64,000 nt of DNA from Umbilicaria muhlenbergii (lineage: Eukaryota > Ascomycota > Lecanoromycetes > Umbilicariales > Umbilicariaceae): contig KK106981.1 of assembly GCA_000611775.1 (NCBI GenBank), positions 9,386,497 to 9,450,496 of the forward strand. The letters are read 5' to 3'. How positions within the stretch are numbered: position 1 is the stretch's first letter; every line of letters starts with the position of its first letter. This document shows, piece after piece, positions 24,901 to 36,095 of this stretch. The translations under genes were made by a program, and so were the position numbers. The notes beneath the pieces were generated by a model that ran no database searches, was not told the DNA's origin, and was given only the letters and a program-made list of their open reading frames with translations.

Positions 24901-26936
24901 GCTATAGCAGTAAGGTTGACTGTCAGTGTCATATGTCATAATCATCAGTATGACAGACTCTGATAGCTCAATCACATTACCTCATGCATTGCCTTGAGCC
25001 TCATAGAATTCAGTCAGTAGGGACAGCTTATTGACAACATCTCATGTGATTGTATTGCCCTGACTGCAGTTGTTGATAATATATGAATATTGTGGAGATT
25101 TGCTCATCATATCACTCATTGTCATTATGTGCAGTTCCACCTCTAGTTGCCCTGATATCAGACGTGAGATATCATCAATAATCAGTAATGAGGCAAACTG
25201 AAGGTGATTCATGAGTCATTTATTCACATTAACTGCAGTGGAGACGGCTGTAGATCATTCAGTCATACAATCATTTGTTCAGTGACTGATGACTTCACAT
25301 TTAATGCAGAGACCTGTTGACCTTCATGCATTCACTTCATTCCTTGAGATGAAGTCTCCTTGTCAGTGTGAGGGGGTTGTGAATGTTCATGTCATCATTG
25401 TAGTTGCTCCCTCAGTGATTGATATATGATTGAGATTCTGGCTCTGATTGTGATCACTTTCATGATAGAAACCTCATGAGTTGTTTCCTCTTTCACAGCT
25501 GAATTGAGTGAATTGAGTGCAGGTTGTTTATTGTTCAGTGAGGGATTCTTTTCTGTTGTAGTATGACATCTGTGTCATACTTTTGTTGTTGTTGTCAGTT
25601 TTGCTTTAATGATCCTTTTTGATGTCTGAGCAGCTTTGAAACAGTTCATGATTGATGATGACATCAAGATGTGCTGAAATTTCCTGCACTGACTGTCTTG
25701 CAACCTGCATCAGATCTCAACATCATAGTTCAGTCAGAACATGATGAGAAAGCCTTGATCATCAGTGATCTCAAATGAGCATCTCATCAATTTCCTTGTG
25801 TGAAGCTGAAAGAAAGCAGTAGAGTTCTGATAATCTGTCATATCAGGAGGTGATTATATCATGATTACAGAATTCAACTGCATTAAAGGTGATGATATTT
25901 CATTCATTCATATCTTCACTGAAGGATAAGTTCTTCTTCAGCACTTTCAGGAAATTATTATAAATAATTTAAGTGTGATCATGCTGCTCCTTCTGCTTTC
26001 ATCAGTCACTCATGACTGTTTTCTCTAGGTAGGTGCCTGCTCAGATGATGAAATCTCATTTGATAAGAAATTGCTCTGACATCAGCTTCTGATTCTGATT
26101 GATTTCATTCAAGTATTCTTGAAGTTTTCATCTCATGATTTTGATGCCTCCTGCATAGAGATGAGGCTCTCATGACTTTATAAGATGTTGAAAAGGGGGA
26201 GGTGTGATGTCTGTCATAACTTGACATCATAATTCATGTGATGAACCTGTGTCATTCTCTAAGTTTGTCATAATTGAAGAATTTTCTTACAGATGTTGAT
26301 TAAGCTCCTGAAGCTCTCTTTTATTGTTCTTAAACTCAATTTCTTGTTGTATGTGTTGTAGTTGTAGTCACTGATGCTTGATGACTTTCTGATTGTGAGC
26401 AGTGACTGCTTCAAGATCATTAATGAAGTCATCAGGGTTACCTGCATTGATATGTTCATCATTGTCATTGACAATGTCAGAAGCAGGAGTGTTGACGGCT
26501 GATAATATAAACCTGTTAATTGAAGGCCCTGATTCAACTTAATTGACTGCTTCACTGACCTGATGAGATTGAAGTGTTGATGTCATCATGTCTTATTTGC
26601 TTCTGACATGACCGTTCGCCTGAAGGTACTGAGTGATCAGTATGTAAGAGGCAGAGTGTATAACAGAGTGTTGTAATGATGTTTGAACAGAATGTCATAA
26701 GCAATATAATCATGATGAGGTCAATGCAATGGTTATATGTCTTTTATTTGATGACAAAACTGATCACTGAGGAAGCAGGTTTCTGAACCTCCTTGTGAAG
26801 AGTTTTCACTTGATGTCAAGGCGCTACTCACTGAGTCATCATATAAGTAAGTTATAGTGACATACTGTTATACTGTTGTACTGTCATACTGTTGTACTGT
26901 CATACTGTCATACTACTATATATGGTGGCCCTGACA
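21945..26936 (-). mobile_element. Ty3/gypsy element, minus strand, 3'-truncated and heavily mutated
   Basis: Read on the minus strand, the 5' LTR is 26936-26657. A gag region follows (about 26.6-25.2 kb), then protease to reverse transcriptase (best preserved at 24975-24187, with gypsy-type MIELSESVILM... to VIDYRWLND), then RNase H (about 23.6-23.0 kb) and the HHCC and early core of integrase (about 22.2-21.95 kb). It stops at the edge of the inverted-repeat element at 21944, and no integrase remainder or 3' LTR is found beyond. It is a fossil with many breaks and missing its 3' end. Confidence 0.85.
26657..26936 (-). repeat. 5' LTR of the minus-strand gypsy element
   Basis: This 280-bp LTR is the sibling of the LTR fragment at 1319-1627. 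It shares long identical blocks (for example ggttatatgtcttttatt) and the ending ggtggccctgaca, with C-to-T and G-to-A changes throughout and a shorter internal tandem repeat. Confidence 0.85.
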
Positions 26937-27249
26937 GTATGCAGTGCAAATGTACACATGATACTGCTCACCTTGCTCACCTGTTGAGCACACTGAGTAT
27001 AAAGTGTTACATCATGTTGCTCACCTTGCTCACTGCAGTGAGCATGATGAGCACACTGAGCACATGAGTCTCCTATAATCTATATAATCACAGGTAGATT
27101 CATAGTTAGAAGCTCATGCTCAACTCATGTATTAAATGCAATCTCTTAAAATTATGACTATTAGTTCCCTCACTTGGTCTTAACCCTAAGATCATTATAT
27201 GATCATGTAGTTCATTGAACCTTGTCTAGTTCATTGAATCATACTTATA
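26937..27249. other. AT-rich junction sequence between two gypsy remnants
   Basis: No coding match. It contains interleaved direct and inverted copies of a ttgctcac/gtgagca motif (about 26965-27065) and a run of three tagttcattgaa repeats (about 27210-27260). It may be part of another LTR, but no partner copy is in the window. Confidence 0.4.
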
Positions 27250-28142
27250 GTTCATTGAATGATAATATTACTTCAGTCACTACAACACTACCTGTTACAA
27301 GAACATGACAGCAGCACAACTTCAGCAAGAAGATTTCATGAACAGAACTTAAACATTAACTTCAACATATTAAGTGAGAGACCTGATATGATTGTCAACA
27401 AAAAACATTTGAACAACTCACTTGTTCAAAAAGCTGAATCACAAGAATGAAGGACCTTTTCAAATCAAGAAAAAAGTATCAACTTAAACATATAAGCTTG
27501 AACTGCCTGAATTGATGAAAATACACTCTGTATTTCACACCTCTTTACTACAACTCACTGTGAATGATCCTTTGCCTGAACAAATTGAGCCACCACCGCC
27601 ACCAGTAATAACTGAACAGGCTGAACCAGAATGAGAAGTTGAACAGATTAATGATAACTGTTGATGAAAAAACAGATTACAATATAAAGTGACATGAAAA
27701 AAATACTCACCTGACAAGATCTGATACAACACTGATGAATTCAAACACTCACCTGAACTGAAAGAGGCATTTCATGAAAGGTACTTAAATAAGTCAGCTG
27801 AGTCACCAAATACATCAACAACAAAGCAGAAAAGTAGATGATCAGTTCATGAAGCTCATTAAACAGAGGAAGGAGTAGTGTCAGGTTTACACTTGAACAT
27901 CAAACTGAACTGAATGATCTGAATGATCTGAACGACATACTGAACTAAATGACTGAATGAGTTAGCGCTGAATGACTGAATGAGTTAACAGTGATTTAGA
28001 CTAGTGAGCTTAGCATGCACACAAAGGCTTTGATCTTTATGCTCTTTCTTCCTTTTGCTCCTTAGACTAGAATTCTTCTCTGTAGCTAAATGTCAGCCTG
28101 TCAAAACATATGCATTGATTCATAATCTGCATAGTTTTAACA
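27250..28142 (+). mobile_element. Ty3/gypsy element of a third family, 3' end only
   Basis: It starts within the integrase C-terminus. Recognisable motifs are [29 protein letters not shown] and SLLQL, then a proline run and a chromodomain-like EVEQI...LQYKVT block (about 27.6-27.7 kb). A purine-rich tract (aacagaggaaggagtag) precedes an LTR at 27879-28142. The 5' part is missing. Sequence and LTR differ from the other two gypsy families in the window. It is a fossil with several breaks in what remains. Confidence 0.8.
27879..28142 (+). repeat. 3' LTR of the third gypsy family
   Basis: A 264-bp LTR starting TGTCAGGTTTACAC after the polypurine tract and ending TTTTAACA, with internal repeats of ctgaatgatctgaatgatct. 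The right end is inferred from the TG...CA rule. Confidence 0.7.
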
Positions 28143-29114
28143 ACTGTCTTTATAAAGCTTCCTGACTATGACGCTCCTCAGAGTGAGTCTGTGAAGTCAG
28201 TATGATCAAATGAAATAACAGTGGTGAAGGTTGAATATGCAGTGAATAAATTTTCACTTCCTTGTAGAAGCGTTGAAACAGATGAAAACATCAGAGATTC
28301 ATTTCAATTATTCTTTCAACTCAGGGATTCTGTCTCCGGAGGAGATGAATCATGTATGAGCAAGCAATGACACCTGAGGGCATCACTACCCGCCGGCAGA
28401 GCTGATTCTGCCTTTTTTATCATGTTGCTACCATATGTGGTTGATAATGTGTATTGTGTGTGCTACGAAGCGAAAAATCTAACTAAATGCTCGTAGGAGC
28501 GTAATCGGAGCGAGTTCATAAGCGAGCTCCTATTCTCAGAGCGGCTTTTATTGCTCCGAGACGCTAGTACACATTCGTAAAGCAATAGAAATCACACATT
28601 GCTTACTTGAAACACACATGGCACGCTGAGGCTCTTGCCAGAGAGGCTTATGCGCAAGGCTCTGAAGCCTGAACAACCAACAGCTATTTTAACTTGCCAC
28701 ACTGATTAGCGTAGAAAGCTGGCATTGTAAGAGAACCAACCATAAGTCATGCATAGAGGGGGAACTGCCAGTTGATTTTCGCGCAGTCCCGCGCGGGAAA
28801 CTGCAACTTTTCATGGCATGGCTTAGAGTTTCGCAACAGCTCGCTAAGGAGTTTAGTGGATTAAATTCCCTCTATGCTGGTAGATTCTCTTACCTGAAGG
28901 CGCGTAGAGTTTCTGTGACGGATATTTTTACAATCTGTGCCTGAGCCGTGCGTTTGACTATCTATATTTTCAAGGTAGCTACAAGCTGCAATTTTCAGTT
29001 CTAAAGATAGCTTGTCATCTTTCTCCTCTTATTTATGGGTTTTCTTGGTTTTGCGAGATATGCCGAAGAACTATAGTGTACTTACTCTCTTGACAACTGA
29101 ACTTCCTGGATACC
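28143..29114. other. Boundary from mutated repeat DNA to gene island; no gene
   Basis: Mutated AT-rich sequence ends near 28.35 kb. From about 28.38 kb CpG sites return. No coding region or RNA gene is supported. The last few hundred bases are the likely promoter of the gene at 29115, without a clear TATA box. Confidence 0.5.
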
Positions 29115-30647
29115 ATGTCTAAACAAGTGGCGCTTCCTGCCAAAATGTCAGGACATCATATGTTTAAGTTTTCTACGTCCGATCACTCTAATGTCCCTGA
29201 GGAGAACCTTTCATACACTCTCAGCCACAATCTACATCCTTCTACTCAAAGTGCTCAGCTACAAGCAGAGCAGGCTCCCTCCCCTTTCATCTTTTTCCAT
29301 CGCTCAGTTCGGTCGACATCGCCCGACGAACCTCTTGCTGATCCGAATAAATCGTGTTCAAATGAGCCGCCTTCTAGCCCTTGGTCTCAAGACGACGATG
29401 TTCTATTGAGGCGGTCGCGTGCCCAAGGCATGGACTGGAAATCTATCGCCCTAACGCACTTCCCTAGCAAAACAGCTAATGCCTGCCGCAAGAGACATGA
29501 GCGAGTAACGGAGAAACGAAAACTCGAGACCAGGGACGACTCAGGGACTAGGGACGGCTCGGAGCTTGAGGACCTGGCGAGAGCGTATGGTGAGAGTCGA
29601 AAGATTATGTGGAAGATCCTTGCCGACAAGGTTGGCATGAAGTGGCAACTTGTGGAAACAAAGGTGCGTCCTCACCAGATACCTCCTCTCTCTCAAAATT
29701 TGAACTTTACCGTCTTCCGCATGTCGCACTATCGGTAACCGTACCAGTGCATGGAGAAGGGTCTCAAAACGCTTCAATCCGCCTGTCGCAGTCGCAGCAA
29801 TAAGGAATGTTCTCCAATTCCCTCTTACCTTTCCTATTTGAGGGACGATTCAGCAATAGGCGACGATCAAGCCTACGAAGTGAGCGATTGTGGCGAGGGC
29901 AAATTCTCTACCTCATATCCCTGTTTCGAACCCCGGACCGGCGGGCGTAATAACGATCCTTTGCCCACGCACCATACTATGGGCGCCTCGCAGCTGCACT
30001 CCAAGGATCCAGCTGAAAACTTAATTGACAGCAGTCAAGCACGACCTAAGGAAGCTTTGCAGACCGTTGATCACCGGCTCAAGGTACCTGAAAGGCATAC
30101 CTCAGAGTTACCGAGCCTTGCAAATACCCTGGCTCAGACCAACGAAGAAGTATCAGGATCTTCTACCTCTACACCCGCTAACCAGGGTTCGATGCAGACT
30201 CGCGGTGGAATGGCTTACGATGTGCTATGTGAAGCACAGCAGAAGACACCAAGGTTGACAGGAGGTGTGATTACTGAGACTGCGTCGCAGGGAAGAGTAT
30301 TGAGCGCAGCAAGCTCAGAGGCTAAAATAGACATAACATCTTTGGGTTTAGATACCGATCTTGACATATTACAGCCATCTGAGTGGATTGTAGAGCATCG
30401 GAAGATTCAGCTATACACACTGGAGCAATCATTTTTCTGGTACGAACATGGCGATGGACCTAGACCTGTTTTCAAGGGCCAACATATACTACCCGCTGAG
30501 CCACAACACCAGGAAACCTACTATGTTCAGCCCTCATTGCCCGCTAAATGTTCTGTTCGACAGTTGGAATCTGGTTGGCAAGAATTCATGACCACCGACA
30601 GCCTTCTTCTCCGCAATCGATCAGGCACCTTGAATCCTGGTAAATGA
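29115..30647 (+). CDS. Myb/SANT-type DNA-binding protein (frame continues into the next gene)
   Basis: Exon 1 is 29115-29663 and exon 2 starts at 29748, after an 84-bp intron (donor GTGCGT, acceptor CCAG). The join gives ...VETK-CMEKGLKTLQSA. Residues about 87-135 form a Myb-like repeat (PWSQDDDVLLRRSRAQGMDW, then SKTANACRKRHERV). The following LARAYGESRKIMWKILADKV and WQLVETKCMEKGL are typical of a fungal Myb-like family that ends in an acidic DDSGIG-like stretch, here DDSAIG. The likely role is DNA binding in the nucleus. The frame ends at TGA 30645-30647, but the same frame stays open beyond it into the orphan gene that follows. This stop may therefore be a nonsense mutation, or lie in a small intron (GTAAAT at 30640 to TAG at 30684). 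A separate gene and a fusion are both possible. Confidence 0.7.
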
Positions 30648-33283
30648 TCCCGCAATAGCGAAGGAACTGTTCAAGATTGCATAGATGCTTTTCAAAAATG
30701 GCTATCGAGGCCCGGCACTGTTGCCGACAAAGTCATAACGGCAGTTGCTTTGAGGTCTAGAATGGACTCTGATTCAACGCATGTAATCTCACTAACAACC
30801 AGTCGAAACATTCTCGTTTCCATGTGTCGGACTATTGAGTACCTCCAACAACGTGGAGTATGTACTGAGGAAATTAGTGTATTCGTTGAAGATCGGTCAA
30901 AAGTCATTCGGTTGATCCCGATACCACTGGAGCGTTTCGGAAGCTTGACAAGGCAACTCAATCTCGTCGTCGGCAGCTTAGCTTGAGCCATGCATGGCGG
31001 CTTTGACGTCCTTGCTTCATTAGATTTCGGGAGCTTACCAGGTTCAGTTCCGCTTCCCTTGTTGATATCTATACTTGAAGAGGGCTGTCTTGAGAGTTTG
31101 AGCAACTGCTCTAATTTACAGGTTCTCGCTGCCCGCTGGCGATACTTGGCGAGAGTTCTGGACATGGCGCTCATTGTCTACTGTTCTTCTCACCTTATTT
31201 CCACAATGGAGGAACGTTCATTGTTGTATCAGATAAAGCCAGGTGGTGCTGTTGAGATAAAAGAGAGCACATCATTGTTTGCGCCTGCTTCGCTCGAATG
31301 CTTGGACGAATTTGTTCAGGGAGGGAGGGTCTGGACATTGTGCCACAAGGATCATCTCAAAGAAGTCAGCAGGACCCAGACAGGGCCAAATGCCTCTGCC
31401 GCTTTTGCAACTTCAACCAGTTTTGGCATCAGCCCAGCTTATGTCTCTGCTTTTATCGGTAGCCTGGCGGACATCTGGGGCCCTGTCTAGAGACTGGACA
31501 AACAGAATGCGACAGCAAACCAGAAACAAGGTCATTACTACGCATTGGGCGCTGGTGCTATTGGAGAATGGCCCACAAACAAAGCATCATCCTCAGTGAA
31601 AGTCCTATCAGATGAGATTCTGTGTCACTTCGTACCTTCGCGAGCTCAGATAGAACACGACATAACTCCGATTCATGAAAGCACAAAGTCAAGACTACTC
31701 ATAGGAGTAGCACGAATAAGCGGCTTGGTGCAAAACGATTCTTGCCAGACCTCACTAGATGAATGTCAACAAGGACAAGACTTACGCCCCCACGGGACCT
31801 CCTTGTCTACCAGGTACAATGCAACTACAACATATAATCTTGGCATAGGATATTCTGGAACGCAGATAGGTGTCTCTAAACAGTATCAACGACATCCTTC
31901 AATAACCTGCAAGCAGAGCCTCGTTCAGAAGTGGAGTATGTGGCCTGATAAGCGTAATCCATACACCTTGCTTCCTTGGTGCGGTATTGAAGTCAGCTTA
32001 TGTACGCGGAACGCAAGGAGACGAAGGCTTATTCACATCCTTGGCTCAAAGACGATGACTCCATATGTGGAAACTATCAAATGGGAGAGTCCAGAATGTG
32101 GTAGGGTGTTCAAGGAAGCCCTTGTCGCCGGAGACCTCAATGCGTTCCCAAGGCTATATGCAGAGCATGTTGAATGGAGAACTGAACTTGGCAAGGCAGT
32201 GGCATATCTATTGACAGCCCTGGAAAGCACTGGGATATCTCACAGAGGAGACCTAGATGTCTACACTCATACAGGGTCCACAGATCCGGATCAGGTCCTG
32301 ACGCTTTCTCCCAAGACCCACGCCTGGATAGGACTGTTGAAAGACACAGAGCGCTCAGCCACTTTCGCCGTCACAACTTCAGACTGCTTGTCTTTTCCTT
32401 ACGGACCCCCAATCTGCTCAGGACAGCGATGCCGAGGACAGCTCTCTAAGAAGCCACAGCATACAGTTCTCGAGACTGCCGTGGCACCAGTTTCCTCGCC
32501 AAGCGCTCCACGCAAGGCTGAAAAAGCATCATGGAGCCAAGGTATCCCTCCGGGGGGTTGCCTGCCAATGCAATCGTCGAAAACGGGTATGCTCAAAGTT
32601 GTGGACTATCTTCCAAAGGGTGAGATTCTTGCTACTTGGTCTGCCAAGGAATATCTCAAGGCAGCATCTCTGAAATTACCAAGCCGCGTGATGAACTTTC
32701 GATATCAAGAACGAGCTGATGATAGTACATATGAGTTACTTACCGGAACAAGGGTATATGTGATATCTGAGAGAAGCAGCGGCTTGCGGCCACCTCTCAA
32801 GGAAAGCGCAAATCAGTCATTGAAACCATGCTTACCCCAGAGTCGAGACTGCGGTGCATACACACAACCACCACTGCTATCACAACACCGGTAAGTATTC
32901 TCTCATTGAGTGAATATTCTGGGCGGTGCATCCAGCTTACTCAAGGGTTTAGACTCTCAGATGGCAGCGACCACACTACGAACACAGCTATGACGGAACA
33001 CGGTACACTGACCCCAAGTACGAATCCCACGACTGTTAGCAATACACCCGAAGACACATTCAAGCATTGCAGTCCCTACAATGAATGCTATCAAGAAGAT
33101 GTTCTGCGCACGGACGGCTCAGCTTACGTCAAGGCTTGCAAGGAAGCACCACCCTATATCATGGAGTCATCTCGTTGGGATTCTCCGCAGCCATGTGACA
33201 ACACCGACTCGCGGATACAAAATGTCCGGCGCCGGACCCGTTCTTCCCGCCCAGGACTAAGCGGCATTGAAAAAGGAGCGTGA
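30648..33283 (+). pseudogene. Long conserved fungal orphan gene broken by nonsense codons
   Basis: One reading frame, the same as the upstream Myb exon, runs from 30648 to 32890 and is interrupted only by TGA at 30984 and TAG at 31488. A 62-bp intron (GTAAGT at 32891 to TTTAG at 32952) leads to a last exon, 32953-33283. The product has blocks I associate with an uncharacterised Pezizomycotina family: EISVFVEDRSKVIRLIPIPL, MALIVYCSSHL, FIGSLADIWGPV, then WCGIEVSLCTRNARRRRLI and HAWIGLLKDTERSATFAV. The TAG falls where the family has Trp after IWGPV, so TGG-to-TAG is the simplest cause. There is no frameshift in more than 2 kb, so the damage is recent. No function is known. Readthrough or an assembly error are weaker alternatives. 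Confidence 0.65.
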
Positions 33284-34069
33284 CGATGAGGGGGTGTCTT
33301 GGAAAGAGCGAGTGCCAGCGGATTTGAATCGAAGTGGTGTCTGCCATCTCGCGCCCCAGAACAACCATCTCATGACTTCGCATATGCTGGAATCGGCGGC
33401 TTTCTGGGCTGTCCCGTCAGTAAAGGATCGGATATCTACCAGGTCTTCGCCCATATTGATTGTTGAATGAAGCGTCTACTACTGTACTCAATTAGGCAAT
33501 TAGGGTTAGTGCATTAGGGCCGAGAACCTCACGTACACAGTTAGCGTACGCACAAGGCGCTAGCCTTAGCGAGCTACTATAGCATGAGTAGTCTGAGCAT
33601 ACATCGCATGATGTCTGCTACAACTACTAGAGGGCGTGCTTAGATGCAAGGACGTACATCATTACATCGTCTATTCATTATTGATCAGTTTAGTGACGCG
33701 AACGTGCCAACTAGGAATCTTAGTGATTGTTTGGGATTCAATGCGTTGGCACAGGCAGCAGCGGGGCCGGGAGCATATCAGTATCTGTAAACTTGTGGTG
33801 CTGGAGGTTCTCGATGTGCATTGTGATTATCATGAGTAATATGTACCTGACAACTTCAATTAAAGACTAACATTTTTTGTATCTTTAAACTAACCTAGCC
33901 TCCCTGATGCCTGTATGTGTAGCAGATACTACAGTGACTTCAGAGATAAAGATTTCCTAACAGAGATTTAGTAACAGAATAAAATACTGACAGAACAGAA
34001 AGCAGATCATGATTCTATCTTCAAAGATAAAGAATACACTATGATCTTTATTTTTTTTAGAATTCTGTA
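33284..34069. other. Intergenic, no supported gene
   Basis: GC-balanced until about 33.85 kb, then locally AT-rich. There is no domain-bearing frame and no RNA gene is evident. Confidence 0.45.
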
Positions 34070-34215
34070 AAGATAACATGCTTACAAACACAGTTTTTCT
34101 CATTTCTGTCACTCTCTTTGTTATCTTAAATTGTAGGCGTGGTGGGGTCCTAAGAAGGATTGAGATGATGACTACTTTAGTAAAAAGGATGGCGGAAAGT
34201 TGCCCGAGGCAAGCC
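34070..34215. repeat. Dispersed repeat, copy 1 (partner at 62750-62925)
   Basis: It shares an ordered series of blocks with 62750-62925: aacatg-ttaca, tctcatt-tgtcactct, gggtc, aagg-ttgaga-gat, ctacttt, gtaaaaag, gcc-aggcaa and gcc. In both copies the end can fold into a small hairpin, here TTGCC-cga-GGCAA. There is no coding signal and no clear Pol III B box. It is possibly a SINE, MITE or a remnant of a structured RNA. Confidence 0.5.
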
Positions 34216-34382
34216 GCTAACACGGTCCTCTAAGGGAGGGTTATCATTCAATGTGGACTTCTCATTACCTGCATGACTTATTCTGTACCATAACTTCCAG
34301 TGGAGGACCTTATAATACTTTGAGCGCAGAGGTCAAAGTTCTCACCTTAAGCTGACAGTCAAATGTTTTGAGAGCTGCGGTC

Positions 34383-35160
34383 ATGTCTCTTCCCAAGATC
34401 AATGCATTCTTGAAGCTTGAGGGTTTGCAACAAATCAGTACTTTTTGTATTTTCTTCTGAGCCACGGCATCACAGACTTGAAAGGTCAGAGTCCAGAAAT
34501 ACTATCCCTCATTACCTATTTCGAGCTTCGTCAGATAGTTCCCATGGCATCAACTCTTTAACCAGCTTTATTTCCGATGCAACCTTAGCCGGCGACGATC
34601 ATGAAAGCATCCACGACATGTCCCCTCCGGAAGTCAAAGAAATAGTCGAACATCACTTTCTCTGGAAATATGACTACCCGTCTGAATTCAGCTCCTGGTC
34701 AAGCTCTCTTTTGTTTGTTCTCCAACACGCACTGCGCAAAGCTGGTTACTGATATGAGTTCAATGTCTGCATCTATATCTTGAATACTCGAAAGCTGGCA
34801 GGGGTATCAATATACCCACCTATCATGCTGCTTCGACTCTACGGCATAAAGAGTGAAGGGATACTACGGCACGACTGTTACAGCGCTGACTCTCTTGCCC
34901 ATGACGGGATCGACGACACAACTAACTTTAGCATTGTTCCACTACTGGACTTGATTAAACACTGGTTGTTTGATCTCCTCCCTGAACTAAATTACAAGCA
35001 AGGGAAAGAGGATCTATTTTTGCGTGTTATTGGACTCCGCAATATATTCTTCGCTCAAGCGTCGCCTGTAACAATTGCCGAGATCACGTCTTCGAGAGAA
35101 ATAGCTACGTGTTTTGGCGGTGAGCTAGCTTTGTCATGCGAAATGCCTCGAAGAGCATGA
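34383..35160 (+). pseudogene. DUF7587-like gene, broken
   Basis: A probable first exon at 34383-34437 (MSLPKINAFLKLEGLQQI) joins after a 52-bp intron (GTACTT...GTCAG) to SRNTIPHYLFRASSDSSHGI and then to EFSSWSSSLLFVLQHALRKA. The last of these is the hallmark block of the fungal DUF7587 family, followed by NVCIYILNTRKLAGVSIYP and LRLYGI. A TGA at 34750-34752 interrupts the frame between KAGY and YEFNVCIYIL, where a Trp codon is likely. After ELALS (about 35133) homology to the expected HDRDATVEQFSK continues in another frame, indicating a frameshift. DUF7587 is often seen as an N-terminal domain of unknown function. The copy looks recently inactivated. The intron assignment is tentative. Confidence 0.65.
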
Positions 35161-35711
35161 TAGAGACGCTACAGTTGAGCAGTTCAGCAAGATTTCTTGT
35201 ACGTGATGCTGGCCCTTAGAGACAGCAGCCTCTAACAATGTGATTAGTGCACTCATCAGATGCCTCCAGCGATGCTCAGATTATGCATCCATCAGGTTAG
35301 ATTACTCTGCACGTTTTCCAGAGTGAGATAGTTCGCGCGATTATGAGAACTCGTATTCCCAAGAGGAGCGGGCTGGGGTACAGATGATGAGGTTGAGGAA
35401 GCGAACTGAGATGATGACTTGATCAAGATGTCAGAGGGGGATTGGTGAAGCAGAGATTCAAAATGTTACCCGTCATTAATGGCCGGTCCCTGTTCATCTC
35501 CCTTAGACTCCGAATCCAAATTGTAGTAGGCTATACGCGTACTGGGGCTGTCTCCATACTTAAAGTTGACAAGTGAGCTGAAAGCAGTAGTTGTACCTCC
35601 TGTCAGATCCAGTGGAAGCTCAGTGAAATTGCGGTGCCGCTTGTGAACAGTAGAGAGGGTGTGTGTAGGGTTCTCTTTCATCATGTAATGTCGCATCAGC
35701 TCTCGTCACTA
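35161..35711. other. Intergenic, remnant of the DUF7587-like gene's 3' end
   Basis: The first ~60 bp still match the family in a shifted frame. Beyond that, only a 76-codon minus-strand frame (35696-35466) is open; it has no recognisable domain and I do not call it a gene. Confidence 0.4.
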
Positions 35712-35945
35712 TATGCTTCTATCTCAATATGCTCCCGTCCCTAGAAGCTCCCGTCTCTATATGCTCCTGACCTTATATGCTCCACTCCTTATATGGTCCC
35801 GTCTCTATATTCTCTTGACCTTATATGTTCCTGTCCCTATCAACTCCCATCTCTATATGCTCCCGTTCCTATATGCTCCCGCACCTATATGCTCCCGTCC
35901 TTATATGCTCCCATCCATGTATGCACCAACTTCAATATGCTCGCT
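35712..35945. repeat. Minisatellite, about 17-bp unit (CTATATGCTCCCGTCC-like)
   Basis: About 13 imperfect head-to-tail units of the form ctatatgctcccgtcc with substitutions between units. The open frames that cross it are repetitive artefacts. Confidence 0.9.
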
Positions 35946-36095
35946 AGGAAACGCACAAAGAGCGATCCCCCCACAGGCTTCTCATATTTTCAGTTGCGAA
36001 GAAAAAGAAAGCATCCCAATCATGACGCTCAATTTGCTACTCAAACGCCAGCCAATATGCTCCCGCTCGAACAACGCATTAGTCGCGCATGACAT

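Noticed and set aside
35466-35696. 76-codon minus-strand frame
   Set aside because: Looks protein-like in composition but has no domain, no ATG-linked context and no neighbour in frame.
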